NCBI GenBank assembly: GCA_016288655.1
Contig: JAEEKX010000003.1
Location: 1 to 64,000 of the forward strand
Direction: 5' to 3'
Length of the DNA stretch: 64,000 nt
DNA from: Bacteroidales bacterium
GTDB lineage: Bacteria; Bacteroidota; Bacteroidia; Bacteroidales; WCHB1-69
The notes below the pieces were generated by a model that worked only from the letters and a program-made list of their open reading frames with translations, was not told where the DNA came from and searched no databases. Numbering within the stretch: position 1 is the first letter of the stretch; every line of letters begins with the position of its first letter. Below are positions 37,001 through 45,350 of this stretch, piece after piece. The position numbers were made by a program, and so were the translations under genes.

Positions 37001-38854
37001 ATGCAGCAGATTCATATCGTTGGAGAGTATGCCAAACTGATGGTAAGCGACTATTCTGCCGCACTGCAGTTCGTTCATGACTATTTCTCTATTGACTTCA
37101 AGAAGTTTATTTCCAAGTATTTCAAAGGGGAAAGACGCAATGAGATAGAACATAACATCTCGCCAACGAAATATCAGCAGGTTTTTGGAGCGTTGTCGCA
37201 GGTGCAACTTCAAGTAATCAACGACAAGACGTCAAAATACATTGTGGTGGCGGCTGGTCCCGGGAGCGGAAAGACGAGACTGTTGGTGCACAAGTTGGCT
37301 TCTTTGCTGCTGATGGAGGATGTGAAGCATGAACAGTTGCTCATGTTGACTTTTTCGCGCGCTGCGGCAACGGAGTTTAAGAAACGTTTGGTGGATCTCG
37401 TTGGAGGTGCGGCGTACTTTGTGGAAATCAAGACATTCCACTCTTTCAGTTTCGACCTGATGGGTAAAATCGGGAATCTGGATGATTCCAAGGATGTGGT
37501 GAAACATGCCACTGATATGATCCGTTCGGGTGCGGTGGAACCCGAAAAAATAGCCAAGACGGTTTTGGTGATTGACGAGGCCCAGGATATGAGCGGCGAC
37601 GAGTTCGAGTTGGTGAAATCGCTAATGGAGCAGAATGAGGAGATGCGCCTCATCGCCGTGGGCGACGACGACCAGAACATCTACGAATGGCGCGGCTCCA
37701 ACTCATCCTATTTTCACTCATTGGTCACACAGTATCAAGCCACATTATATGAAATGGTCGATAACTACCGCAGTGAACGACGGATTGTGGATTTTGCGAA
37801 TACTTTTGTTCGCAAAATAAAAAATAGGATGAAAACCAATGAGATACATGCAATCCAAGAGGGTGGGGAAGTGTTGTGGATGGATTGTGACAGTCCCAAT
37901 CTGGAAACTCCGGTGGCGGACCATTTGAAAGCCAATCGACAAAGAGGCAAATGCTGTGTCTTGACGCTCAAGAATGAAGAGGCCTTCAGAATGCATGGCT
38001 TGCTGCTGAAGATGGGTATCCGTTCCAAACTCATTCAGTCAGTTGAGGGTTTTGCCTTCCATAATCTGGTTGAACTCCGCTATTTCGTGAAACAAATTGT
38101 GGATAGGGTCACTTCGCCTGTTATCAGCGATGAACTATGGCAACAGGCAAAAGAAAAAACCGAGCGCAAATACAAAGACAGTTTGTGTTTGGATAATATT
38201 TTGAATTTTATTGCTGATTTTGAAGGAGTTAACAAGAAAAAGTACGTATCAGACCTATTTGAGTTCATTAAGGAGTCCAACTATGAGGATTTTTATGACG
38301 ATGAGGATGACATGGTCTATATCTCAACCATCCATAAGGCAAAGGGACGGGAGTTTGATACGGTGTATATGATGATCAATCAGGCAAATACGATGACGGA
38401 CGAGGAATGCCGTAAACTTTATGTCGGTATGACACGTGCCAAACGTGCCTTGTTTATTTATACAGATAACCATTTGTTTTCAGATATGCGGTTGTCGGCA
38501 GCCCTTCATTTCCATGATACGAGAGTTTATCCGGAGTTGGAGGAGATTGCGGTGCAGTTAACCCACAAGGATGTCTATTTGGATTTTTTCAAAGGAAAAA
38601 AGAGTGACATTTTGAAACTGCATAGCGGCAGTCCGTTGTATGTGGTTGATGGCGGTTTGAACGCGAAAGTGGAAGGCAGGGTGCTTCCGATGGTGCGTTT
38701 TTCTTCAAGATGCAGACAGAAATTGGAAGAGTTGAAGGAAAAAAGGTATGAGTTGGAGCGTGCGGAGGTGGCGTTTGTTGTGGCATGGAAAGGCGAGAAC
38801 GACGCGGGTGAGTCGGCGGTGATACTGCCCCATCTTCACCTGCGCTTGCGATAG
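34037..38854 (+). CDS. 1605-aa DEDD exonuclease - RecQ-type helicase - UvrD-type helicase fusion
   Basis: Exo: IIFFDTEVT, LCGHNVVHHDLRFL, HSLLKEDKLQVDELNNPVNDSEKA; RecQ: FPTGGGKSLTFQLPAL, FVIDEAHCFSAWGQDFRVDY, QEAGRAGRDP; SF1/UvrD: VAAGPGSGKTRLL, VIDEAQDMS, GDDDQNIYEWRGS, STIHKAKGREFDTVYM, LYVGMTRAKRALFIY. Confidence 0.93.
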   Translation: MEQYGPKIIFFDTEVTLKDKKVKDIGAVSSENVAFHSSSKIAFISYIANAQYLCGHNVVHHDLRFLHLDNLPQVIDTLYLSPLLFPKRPYHSLLKEDKLQVDELNNPVNDSEKARNLFYDEVNAFLSLPAELQSIFYGLLNKEAEFSGFFHYMKNAHNWMPVIRGESQLTGFIGSFFTGKICAHADLSLLIRNAAVELAYTLALVFADDTHSITPYWLVRNYPQIEYVMKVLVGTPCVDGCDYCSRHFNIHAGLKRFFGYDGFRLFDGENLQERAVQAAVDGQSLLTVFPTGGGKSLTFQLPALMAGESEHGLTVVISPLQSLMKDQVDGLYQRGILDVVTINGMLDPVTRADGFNRVRDGSASLLYIAPEMLRSKTLERLLLSRHITRFVIDEAHCFSAWGQDFRVDYLYIADFIRKLQEQKQLKTPIPVSCFTATAKPKVIADICDYFKSKLNLELQLYATTSTRKNLRYVVQYVETEEEKYNVLRNLISGRDCPIIVYVSRTRKAVEIAEHLQRDGISALPFHGKMDTKEKVDNQNRFIQDEIQVIVATNAFGMGVDKSNVGLVIHYDISDSLENYVQEAGRAGRDPNTSAQCYILYNESDLDKHFILLNQTKLSMAEIQQVWKAVKSLTRRRPEVTCSALEIARQAGWDSNVGDVETRVKTAISALETAGYLKRGTNVPHVYATSIQVKNMDEAHKRLMNSHLLDERGRQNAVRIIKSLISSRSVAQAQGEDAESRVDYLADMLGLEKEDVIRAVNTMRLEGILSDEQDISAYIMPKDTREKLRSSLDTFSRLERFLLSQIPESGAEVQLKELNEKAQTAELRNSSVKNFRTIIYFLKLKGYFRKEGGIASDTMRLSPCYEMSKLRDRSVKRIELCRFIIDQLYQTYLEHFSTEKDRPITFSLLGLMQAYQKHIQTQLYTDQVTQQVTQQDVEEALLYLSKIGTLNLEGGFMVLYNAMQIKRISDSRQYKVDDYRLLNEFYKQKMQQIHIVGEYAKLMVSDYSAALQFVHDYFSIDFKKFISKYFKGERRNEIEHNISPTKYQQVFGALSQVQLQVINDKTSKYIVVAAGPGSGKTRLLVHKLASLLLMEDVKHEQLLMLTFSRAAATEFKKRLVDLVGGAAYFVEIKTFHSFSFDLMGKIGNLDDSKDVVKHATDMIRSGAVEPEKIAKTVLVIDEAQDMSGDEFELVKSLMEQNEEMRLIAVGDDDQNIYEWRGSNSSYFHSLVTQYQATLYEMVDNYRSERRIVDFANTFVRKIKNRMKTNEIHAIQEGGEVLWMDCDSPNLETPVADHLKANRQRGKCCVLTLKNEEAFRMHGLLLKMGIRSKLIQSVEGFAFHNLVELRYFVKQIVDRVTSPVISDELWQQAKEKTERKYKDSLCLDNILNFIADFEGVNKKKYVSDLFEFIKESNYEDFYDDEDDMVYISTIHKAKGREFDTVYMMINQANTMTDEECRKLYVGMTRAKRALFIYTDNHLFSDMRLSAALHFHDTRVYPELEEIAVQLTHKDVYLDFFKGKKSDILKLHSGSPLYVVDGGLNAKVEGRVLPMVRFSSRCRQKLEELKEKRYELERAEVAFVVAWKGENDAGESAVILPHLHLRLR

Positions 38855-38882
38855 CTATTTCGCAATCTTGTTGAGCCGTCGG

Positions 38883-39959
38883 TTACAGTTTCACGATTTC
38901 TCCGATCTTGGCGACGATGAGCGGGATGCCGCTCTCTTGGGCGGCCTGCTGCTCGTTGCGGCGCGGCTCGTCCCAGGCGTGGCGTGCGAGGGCGTACTTC
39001 GAGTGGTGTACCGTGACGAATCGCTTGGGGTTCAGCGCGCGCACCTCTTCGCCCAACTGGTACGGCATGGTGTGGATCTGGTTCCACTGCTCGTTGTACT
39101 GGCCGTTCTCCATGATAGCGAGGTCGATGTCGGGATATTGCTTGCCGAAGCGGTAGAAGCGGTCGCTGTAGCCGCCGTCTCCGCTGTAGAAGACGGTGCG
39201 GGTGGGCGCCTCCACCAGCCATGAAGCACGCTGTGTGCGCATGGAACGCAGTCCGCGGCCGGAGAAGTGACGCGTGGGCAGACAACGGAAGACCATGTCT
39301 CCGTCGTTGGCCGACTCGTTGCAGTCCAACTCGATGAGTTTGTCTTCCGAAAAGCCCCAGCACTCGAAGTCCTCGCCCACACCTAACGGACAGACCACCT
39401 TGCCGATGCGGTCGCGGAGTTCGGTAACCGTTTGGTAATCGAGGTGGTCCCAATGGTCGTGGGAGATGACCAGATAGTCGATGCTGTCGGGCATCATGGA
39501 GGGCTTGTAGATGTCGGTGCCCGGGAAGGGCTTGTTGACGAAGGAGACGGGCGAGGCGTCGTAAAAGACGGGATCGACGAGGATGACCTTCCCGTCAAGT
39601 TGCAGCAGGAAGGAACTGTGTCCGAACCAGACGTAGCAGTCCTGGTTTTCGGGCAGTTTCTTGAGGTTGGAGATGACGAGTTCAATCTCGTTCTCCTGCG
39701 GCTTGAGGCGGTCGGATTTCTCCGCGGTGAGGAACTTCCACATCAGGGAGAATTTGCTCTCGTCGCCGCCGATTTTCGTGGGCGTCTCATTCTCGAGGAT
39801 GCCCTCCTTGAAAAACACGGACTTCTCAATCCGTTGCTGACGTTCACCTTCGGGCAGTCGGCCGAATTTGGTCTGGCTGGTGAAGATGACGACGACGGCG
39901 GCGATGACGACCGCGATGATCAGCAGGGTGAGGAGCGTTTTCATGAGGAAGCGCGACAT
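38883..39959 (-). CDS. MBL-fold metallo-hydrolase (UlaG/NAPE-PLD-like)
   Basis: YVWFGHSSFLLQLDGKVILVDPVF; YLVISHDHWDHLDYQTV; FYSGDGGYSDRF; TVHHSKY. Confidence 0.93.
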   Translation of the reverse strand: MSRFLMKTLLTLLIIAVVIAAVVVIFTSQTKFGRLPEGERQQRIEKSVFFKEGILENETPTKIGGDESKFSLMWKFLTAEKSDRLKPQENEIELVISNLKKLPENQDCYVWFGHSSFLLQLDGKVILVDPVFYDASPVSFVNKPFPGTDIYKPSMMPDSIDYLVISHDHWDHLDYQTVTELRDRIGKVVCPLGVGEDFECWGFSEDKLIELDCNESANDGDMVFRCLPTRHFSGRGLRSMRTQRASWLVEAPTRTVFYSGDGGYSDRFYRFGKQYPDIDLAIMENGQYNEQWNQIHTMPYQLGEEVRALNPKRFVTVHHSKYALARHAWDEPRRNEQQAAQESGIPLIVAKIGEIVKL

Positions 39960-40021
39960 GGTGGAATTTTATTAAAAAGGCCTCAAATCGTGATGATTCA
40001 AGGCCAATTTGTTGTTGGGTG

Positions 40022-40102
40022 TGCCCGGGACAAGAGTCGAACTTGCACGTCTCTCGACACTCGCACCTGAAACGAGCGCGTCTACCATTCCGCCACCCGG
40101 GC
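40022..40102 (-). tRNA. tRNA-Leu (CAG)
   Basis: Minus strand GCCCGGGTGGCGGAATGGTAGACGCGCTCGTTTCAGGTGCGAGTGTCGAGAGACGTGCAAGTTCGACTCTTGTCCCGGGCA; class II tRNA with variable arm; anticodon CAG. Confidence 0.94.
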
Positions 40103-40108
40103 AAAGTG

Positions 40109-40423
40109 CTATTTGAGCGAGTCGATCAGTTTCACCAGGTCGTTCTTGCGCTGCAGGCCGACCAAGGTCTCAACGACTTCACCGTTTTTCAAGAAAACCA
40201 GCATCGGGATGTTGCGGACGCCGAACTGCATAGCGATTTCGTTATTCTCGTCGGTGTCGCATTTGCCGATGACCACCTGGTCTTTGTACTCCTCGGAGAG
40301 CTCTTCCATGATCGGAGCGAGGGCGCGGCAGGGGCCACACCACGTTGCCCAGAAGTCAATGATGACGAGTTTGTCACTCTTGATGACCTCTTCGAAGTTG
40401 CTGCTGTTGATTTCCAATGCCAT
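40109..40423 (-). CDS. trxA: Thioredoxin
   Basis: VIIDFWATWCGPCRALAPIMEELSEEY; 104 aa. Confidence 0.97.
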   Translation of the reverse strand: MALEINSSNFEEVIKSDKLVIIDFWATWCGPCRALAPIMEELSEEYKDQVVIGKCDTDENNEIAMQFGVRNIPMLVFLKNGEVVETLVGLQRKNDLVKLIDSLK

Positions 40424-40541
40424 AACGGTGTTTTTTTATCGTTCAAAAAAGCGTGCAAAAATACAATTTTTTTCAATACGAAAATCGTCCTTTCTGAAAT
40501 TTTTCATTTATGCTAAATATCAGCAGATTAAAAAAACATTG

Positions 40542-40549
40542 TAATTTTG
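40542..40549 (+). promoter_or_regulatory. TAATTTTG -7 box upstream of nadB
   Basis: Matches TAnnTTTG. Confidence 0.6.
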
Positions 40550-40608
40550 CAGTTTGAAACACACGGCGGCGGAAATGCTTTCAGAACCGTGGAAAATCAT
40601 TTTTTGAG

Positions 40609-42204
40609 ATGAGAAAAAAAGTAGATTTCTTGGTCATCGGCTCCGGCATCGCGGGGCTTTGTTTCGCCCTTAAGGCCGCCAACTACGGCAAGGTCTGCAT
40701 GGTTACGAAGGCGAAAATCGACGATACTTCCACCAAATATGCGCAGGGCGGCATCGCCGCGGTGATGTACAGTCCCGACACTTACGAGAAGCACATCCAG
40801 GATACCATGGTTGCGGGCGATGAACTGTCGGACCGCCACATCGTGGAGATCACAATCCGCGAATCGACCGAGCGCGTGATGGAGTTGGTGGAGTGGGGCG
40901 TCGATTTCGACAAGACGCAGTCGGGCAAGTTCGCCCTCGCCAAGGAGGGCGGTCACTCGGAGTTCCGAGTGCTGCACCACAAGGACATCACCGGCTACGA
41001 GATCGAGGAGAAGTTGATCATGGCTGCCCACAAGAACCCCGACATCGAGATCCTTGACAACCACCTTGCCGTGGAGATCATCACCCAGCACCATCTCGGT
41101 ATCGAGGTGAACCGCCACACCGACGGCATCACCTGTTACGGTGCCTATGTCTATAATCCCAAGACCAAGGAGGTTGACACCATCCTGTCGAAGGTGACGA
41201 TGATGGCTACGGGCGGTATCGGCACGGTATATGGCAACACCACCAACCCGACGGTGGCCACCGGCGACGGCGTGGCGATGGTCTATCGAGCCAAGGGTGC
41301 GGTGCGCGGCATGGAGTTCGTGCAGTTTCACCCCACTTCGCTCTACAACCCCAGCGAGCGTCCGTCGTTTCTGATCACCGAGGCGATGCGCGGCGCCGGC
41401 GCCGTACTCAAGACTAAGGACGGCGAGGAGTTCATGCGCAAGTACGACAGCCGCGGCTCGCTGGCGCCGCGCGACATCGTGGCCCGTGCCATCGACACCG
41501 AGATGAAACTCGCCGGCGTCGATCATGTCTATCTCGACACCACCCTCATCAAGCGCGAGGAGATGTTCGAGCACTTCCCCAACATCTACGCCAAGTGCCT
41601 CAGCATCGGTATTGACCCCACGAAGGAGATGATTCCCGTGGTGCCCGCCGCCCACTACTCCTGCGGCGGCATCCAGGTGGACGAGTGGGGCCGTTCCACC
41701 ATCGACCATCTGTATGCCTCTGGCGAATGCGCATCCACCGGGCTGCACGGCGCCAACCGTTTGGCATCCAACTCGTTGCTTGAAGCCCTCGTCTTTTCCC
41801 ACCGTGCCTGTCTGAATGCCGTGCAGGCCATCGACAGCATCGGCTTCTGCGACGCCGTGCCCGACTGGAACATCGAGGGTACGGTCCCCAACGAGGAGAT
41901 GGTGCTCATCACGCAGTCGATGAAGGAGGTGCAGACGATCATGGCGAGCTACGTCGGCATTGTGCGGTCGAACCTGCGGTTGCAGCGTGCCTTCGACCGT
42001 TTGGAGATCCTTTATCGGGAGACGGAGGAGTTGTACAAACGGTCGATTCTGATCCCGGAGATCTGCGAACTTCGTAATGTCATCAATGTCGGCTACCTTA
42101 TCATCCGCAACGCAATGGCGCGGAAGGAGAGCCGCGGGCTGCACTATTCGCTCGACTACCCCGAGCACCGCGACGTGAGCCAGGTGACGGAGGACAAGTT
42201 GTAG
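40609..42204 (+). CDS. nadB: L-aspartate oxidase
   Basis: FLVIGSGIAGLCFALKAA; KYAQGGIAAV; PAAHYSCGGIQVDEWGRSTIDHLYASGECASTGLHGANRLASNSLLEALVFSHRA. Confidence 0.97.
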   Translation: MRKKVDFLVIGSGIAGLCFALKAANYGKVCMVTKAKIDDTSTKYAQGGIAAVMYSPDTYEKHIQDTMVAGDELSDRHIVEITIRESTERVMELVEWGVDFDKTQSGKFALAKEGGHSEFRVLHHKDITGYEIEEKLIMAAHKNPDIEILDNHLAVEIITQHHLGIEVNRHTDGITCYGAYVYNPKTKEVDTILSKVTMMATGGIGTVYGNTTNPTVATGDGVAMVYRAKGAVRGMEFVQFHPTSLYNPSERPSFLITEAMRGAGAVLKTKDGEEFMRKYDSRGSLAPRDIVARAIDTEMKLAGVDHVYLDTTLIKREEMFEHFPNIYAKCLSIGIDPTKEMIPVVPAAHYSCGGIQVDEWGRSTIDHLYASGECASTGLHGANRLASNSLLEALVFSHRACLNAVQAIDSIGFCDAVPDWNIEGTVPNEEMVLITQSMKEVQTIMASYVGIVRSNLRLQRAFDRLEILYRETEELYKRSILIPEICELRNVINVGYLIIRNAMARKESRGLHYSLDYPEHRDVSQVTEDKL

Positions 42205-42228
42205 GAGGCAGCGCGTTGAACAAAAAAA

Positions 42229-42257
42229 ACGCCACCTTTTCGGGTGGCGTTTTTTTG
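42229..42257 (+). terminator. Intrinsic terminator between nadB and tsf (likely bidirectional)
   Basis: acgccacc...ggtggcgt stem flanked by A-tract and T-tract. Confidence 0.88.
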
Positions 42258-42274
42258 TGTGACAGTTGGAAGGA

Positions 42275-43270
42275 TTATCCCAACTGGAAGCGGAAGAAGC
42301 CGGTGCAGGTGAGGTCCTTGTTGGTCTTCTTCATGAATTCTTCGACGGACATCTTGCCTTCGCCGTAGTAATCCTGGGCGAGGAGGGTGTTCTCTTTGAA
42401 GAACTTGTTGAGACGGCCTTGGGAGATCATCTCGATCTTCTTGGCTTGTTTCTCGAGGTTGGTCGTGGCTTCAGCCGTGGCGGCCGCCTTGATCTCGCGG
42501 GCTTGTTGTGCCTGCTCGGGGGTGATCCAACCCTTGGCGGTGTTGCTCTCGATATGGTCTTCGGAATCGACGTGTGCGGGGTTGATGCCGGCCTTGCGGA
42601 TGGCGTTTTCCACGTACTTCTCGATCTCTTCGGCCTTGGTCTTCTCGATATAGACGGCGAGTTCGCGGGCCTTGACTTCATCGGAGATGCTGTCGGCGCT
42701 GAGGGCCATCGGGTTCATCGAGGCGATCTGGAGGGCCACTTCGTGGGCGGTCTCATCGACGCCGGTCATGTTGAAGCCGGCGATGGTGGCGAGGCGGTTG
42801 CCCATGTGGTTGTAAGCGGTGACGTAGGGGGCTTCGATGACGTTGTAGGCGGGAAGTTCGATCTTCTCACCGGTCTTGCCCATGAGGTCCTGGATATGGT
42901 CGGCGATGGTGCGGCCGTCCACGTCGAGGGCGAGGACTTCGTCGCGGGTCTTGGCATCGGCCTTGACGGCGAGGTTGATGAACTGCTCGCTGGCGGCGAC
43001 GAACTCGGCGTTCTTGCCCACAAAGTCGGTTTCGCAACTGAGCACAAGGATGTAACCCTTGGTGTTGTTGGCGTTGACTTTGGCGATGACGCGGCCCTGG
43101 TCGGCGGTGCGGTCGGCGCGTTTGGCGGCGACTTTCTGGCCTTTCTTGCGGAGAATATCGACGGCTTTGTCGAAGTCGCCTTCGGCTTCCACGAGGGCAT
43201 TCTTGCAATCCATCATGCCGACGCCGGTCATTTTTCTCAGCTCGTTAACTTGTGCTGCTTTGATTTCCAT
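42275..43270 (-). CDS. tsf: Elongation factor Ts
   Basis: VNELRKMTGVGMMDCKNALVEAEGDFDKAVDILRKKGQKVAAKRADR. Confidence 0.98.
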   Translation of the reverse strand: MEIKAAQVNELRKMTGVGMMDCKNALVEAEGDFDKAVDILRKKGQKVAAKRADRTADQGRVIAKVNANNTKGYILVLSCETDFVGKNAEFVAASEQFINLAVKADAKTRDEVLALDVDGRTIADHIQDLMGKTGEKIELPAYNVIEAPYVTAYNHMGNRLATIAGFNMTGVDETAHEVALQIASMNPMALSADSISDEVKARELAVYIEKTKAEEIEKYVENAIRKAGINPAHVDSEDHIESNTAKGWITPEQAQQAREIKAAATAEATTNLEKQAKKIEMISQGRLNKFFKENTLLAQDYYGEGKMSVEEFMKKTNKDLTCTGFFRFQLG

Positions 43271-43300
43271 GTGTTTATGAAATTAAAGGGTGATACGAAA

Positions 43301-44200
43301 TTATTTCTTGGTGGAGGTGACTCTGGTGGGGCCTCTCTTGATGGTGGGGCGTTTCTTGCGCTGGCCATCTTCGCCCTCTTCGGCGACGTCCTTCACTTTG
43401 CGTACGCCTTCGCGGGTTCTGCTCTCGCGGGTCTCCTCTTCGTCGATCTGGGTGTCCTCGTATTCGGCACCCTCTTCGTTCATCTCTTCGTCAACGTTGT
43501 TGTCCTTGTCGAGTTTGCGCTCGGCGAGGCCTTCGTTGATGGCGTCGCAGACGGCCTTGACGATGAGGGCGATGGACTTGGAGGCGTCGTCGTTGGCGGG
43601 GATGGGGAAGTCGACGAGGTTGGGGTTGGAGTTGGTGTCGACGATGGCGAGAGTGGGGATGTTGAGGCGGTGGGCCTCAGCCACGGCGATGTGTTCCTTC
43701 AGGATATCGACGATGAACACGGCGGCGGGCAGTCTCGAAAGGTCGGCGATGGAGCCGAGGTTCTTGTCGAGTTTCGCTCTTTCGCGCTGGATCTGCAATT
43801 TCTCTCTCTTGGAGATCTTGTCGAACAGGGGGCCGGACATGAGGCGGTCGATGTCGCTCATTTTCTTGATGGCCTTACGGATGGTGAAGAAGTTGGTGAG
43901 CATGCCGCCAGGCCAACGTTCGGTGACGTAGGGCATGCCGGTCTCCTTGACCAGTTCGGCGACGGTGTCTTTCGCCTGCTTCTTGGTGGCGACGAAAAGG
44001 ATCTTGCGGCCGGACTTCGCGATCTGCTTGGCGGCGGCGCAGGCCTCTTCCAACTTGTCGGCGGTCTTGTGGAGGTCGATGATGTGGATACCGTTCTTCT
44101 CCATGAAGATGTACGGTGCCATCTGGGGGTTCCATTTTCTTCTCAGGTGCCCGAAGTGACAACCGGCATCCAATAATTGTTCAAAGGTAACTTGTGCCAT
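43301..44200 (-). CDS. rpsB: 30S ribosomal protein S2
   Basis: LLDAGCHFGHLRRKWNPQMAPYIFMEKNGIHIIDLHKT; 299 aa with extended acidic/basic C-terminus. Confidence 0.98.
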   Translation of the reverse strand: MAQVTFEQLLDAGCHFGHLRRKWNPQMAPYIFMEKNGIHIIDLHKTADKLEEACAAAKQIAKSGRKILFVATKKQAKDTVAELVKETGMPYVTERWPGGMLTNFFTIRKAIKKMSDIDRLMSGPLFDKISKREKLQIQRERAKLDKNLGSIADLSRLPAAVFIVDILKEHIAVAEAHRLNIPTLAIVDTNSNPNLVDFPIPANDDASKSIALIVKAVCDAINEGLAERKLDKDNNVDEEMNEEGAEYEDTQIDEEETRESRTREGVRKVKDVAEEGEDGQRKKRPTIKRGPTRVTSTKK

Positions 44201-44311
44201 TTTTTTGATTTGTTTACGTTCTTTAAGTCAACAGATGGGTAGTTCCAGCGGGAAGTCCCAACTGTTTCGATACTAAACTGGTTATAAATTGAATAAATTG
44301 TGTGCCAACGA

Positions 44312-44698
44312 TTAACGCTTGCTGAACTGGAATCTCTTACGGGCTTTCGGCTGGCCGGGTTTCTTACGCTCCACCATACGGGGGTCGCGCTTGAGAAGAC
44401 CTTTGGACTTGAGGGCCGGGCGAAGGTCGGGATAGAGTTCCACGAGGGCGCGGGAGATGGCCAGACGCAGGGCTTCCGCCTGTCCGGACATGCCGCCGCC
44501 GTCGAGGTTGGCCTTGATGTCGAATTGGTCTTGCATCTCGGCGATCTGAAGGGGCTGGGTGACGACATACTGAAGGGTGCCCAGCGAGAAATACTCTTTA
44601 TAATCACGCTTGTTGATGGTGATCTGGCCGCTGCCTTTCTTCATATAGATTCTGGCCACAGCGGTTTTTCTTCTGCCAATGGTATTTGTGACTTCCAT
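44312..44698 (-). CDS. rpsI: 30S ribosomal protein S9
   Basis: IGRRKTAVARIYMKKGSGQITINKRDYKEYF...RDPRMVERKKPGQPKARKRFQFSKR. Confidence 0.98.
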   Translation of the reverse strand: MEVTNTIGRRKTAVARIYMKKGSGQITINKRDYKEYFSLGTLQYVVTQPLQIAEMQDQFDIKANLDGGGMSGQAEALRLAISRALVELYPDLRPALKSKGLLKRDPRMVERKKPGQPKARKRFQFSKR

Positions 44699-44703
44699 TT
44701 TAA

Positions 44704-45159
44704 TTATCTGATTTCGTTAATGTTGATCGTTTTGGGTTGCTGGCCTTCGTGCGGGTGGTTGGGGCCTTCATACACATAAAGGTGACGGTAGATCTGGTCA
44801 CCCAGTCTGTTCTTCGGCAGCATGCCGCGCACAGCGTGCTCGACCACGCCAATGGGGTTCTTCTTCAAGACCTCACGGGGAGTCTGGAAGCGCTGGCCGC
44901 CCGGATATCCGGTGTGGTGCGTGTAAACCTTGTCGGTCATCTTCTTGCCGGTGAAGCGGATCTTTTCGGCGTTGATCACGATGACATTGTCCCCACAATC
45001 GAAATGAGGGCTGTAATAGGTCTTCGTTTTGCCGCGCAAAATGCGTGCGACGATGGCCGCCAAGCGTCCGACGACTGCGTTTTCAGCATCGATGACCACC
45101 CATTCCTTCTTGACGATCTTCTCGCTCGCAGGAATTGTTCTGTAACTTAATGTGTTCAT
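44704..45159 (-). CDS. rplM: 50S ribosomal protein L13
   Basis: EWVVIDAENAVVGRLAAIVARILRGKTKTYYSPHFDCGDNVIVINAEKIRFTGKK. Confidence 0.98.
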   Translation of the reverse strand: MNTLSYRTIPASEKIVKKEWVVIDAENAVVGRLAAIVARILRGKTKTYYSPHFDCGDNVIVINAEKIRFTGKKMTDKVYTHHTGYPGGQRFQTPREVLKKNPIGVVEHAVRGMLPKNRLGDQIYRHLYVYEGPNHPHEGQQPKTININEIR

Positions 45160-45251
45160 TCTCAGTGTTTTGTTTTTGGGGCTTATCTTCACCCATAAGT
45201 CCCTGTTCGTAATTTCTTTGACTAGTTGATAATAACCGGATTTTCGGGCGG

Positions 45252-45259
45252 CAAAAATA
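45252..45259 (-). promoter_or_regulatory. TATTTTTG -7 box upstream of the rplM-rpsI-rpsB-tsf cluster
   Basis: Minus strand GTATTTTTGCCGC, matches TAnnTTTG. Confidence 0.55.
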
Positions 45260-45350
45260 CAAAAATTTTCTTTACGCTAACACATTGGGAAATAATATTT
45301 TTTCACACGAAAAAAAACATAAATCCACGGGGGAGTGTTCGTGATTTTTT

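Noticed and set aside
40597-42168. 523-aa minus-strand ORF
   Set aside because: Antisense to the clear nadB gene.
42266-44176. 636-aa plus-strand ORF
   Set aside because: Antisense to tsf and rpsB; shadow ORF with no domain signature.
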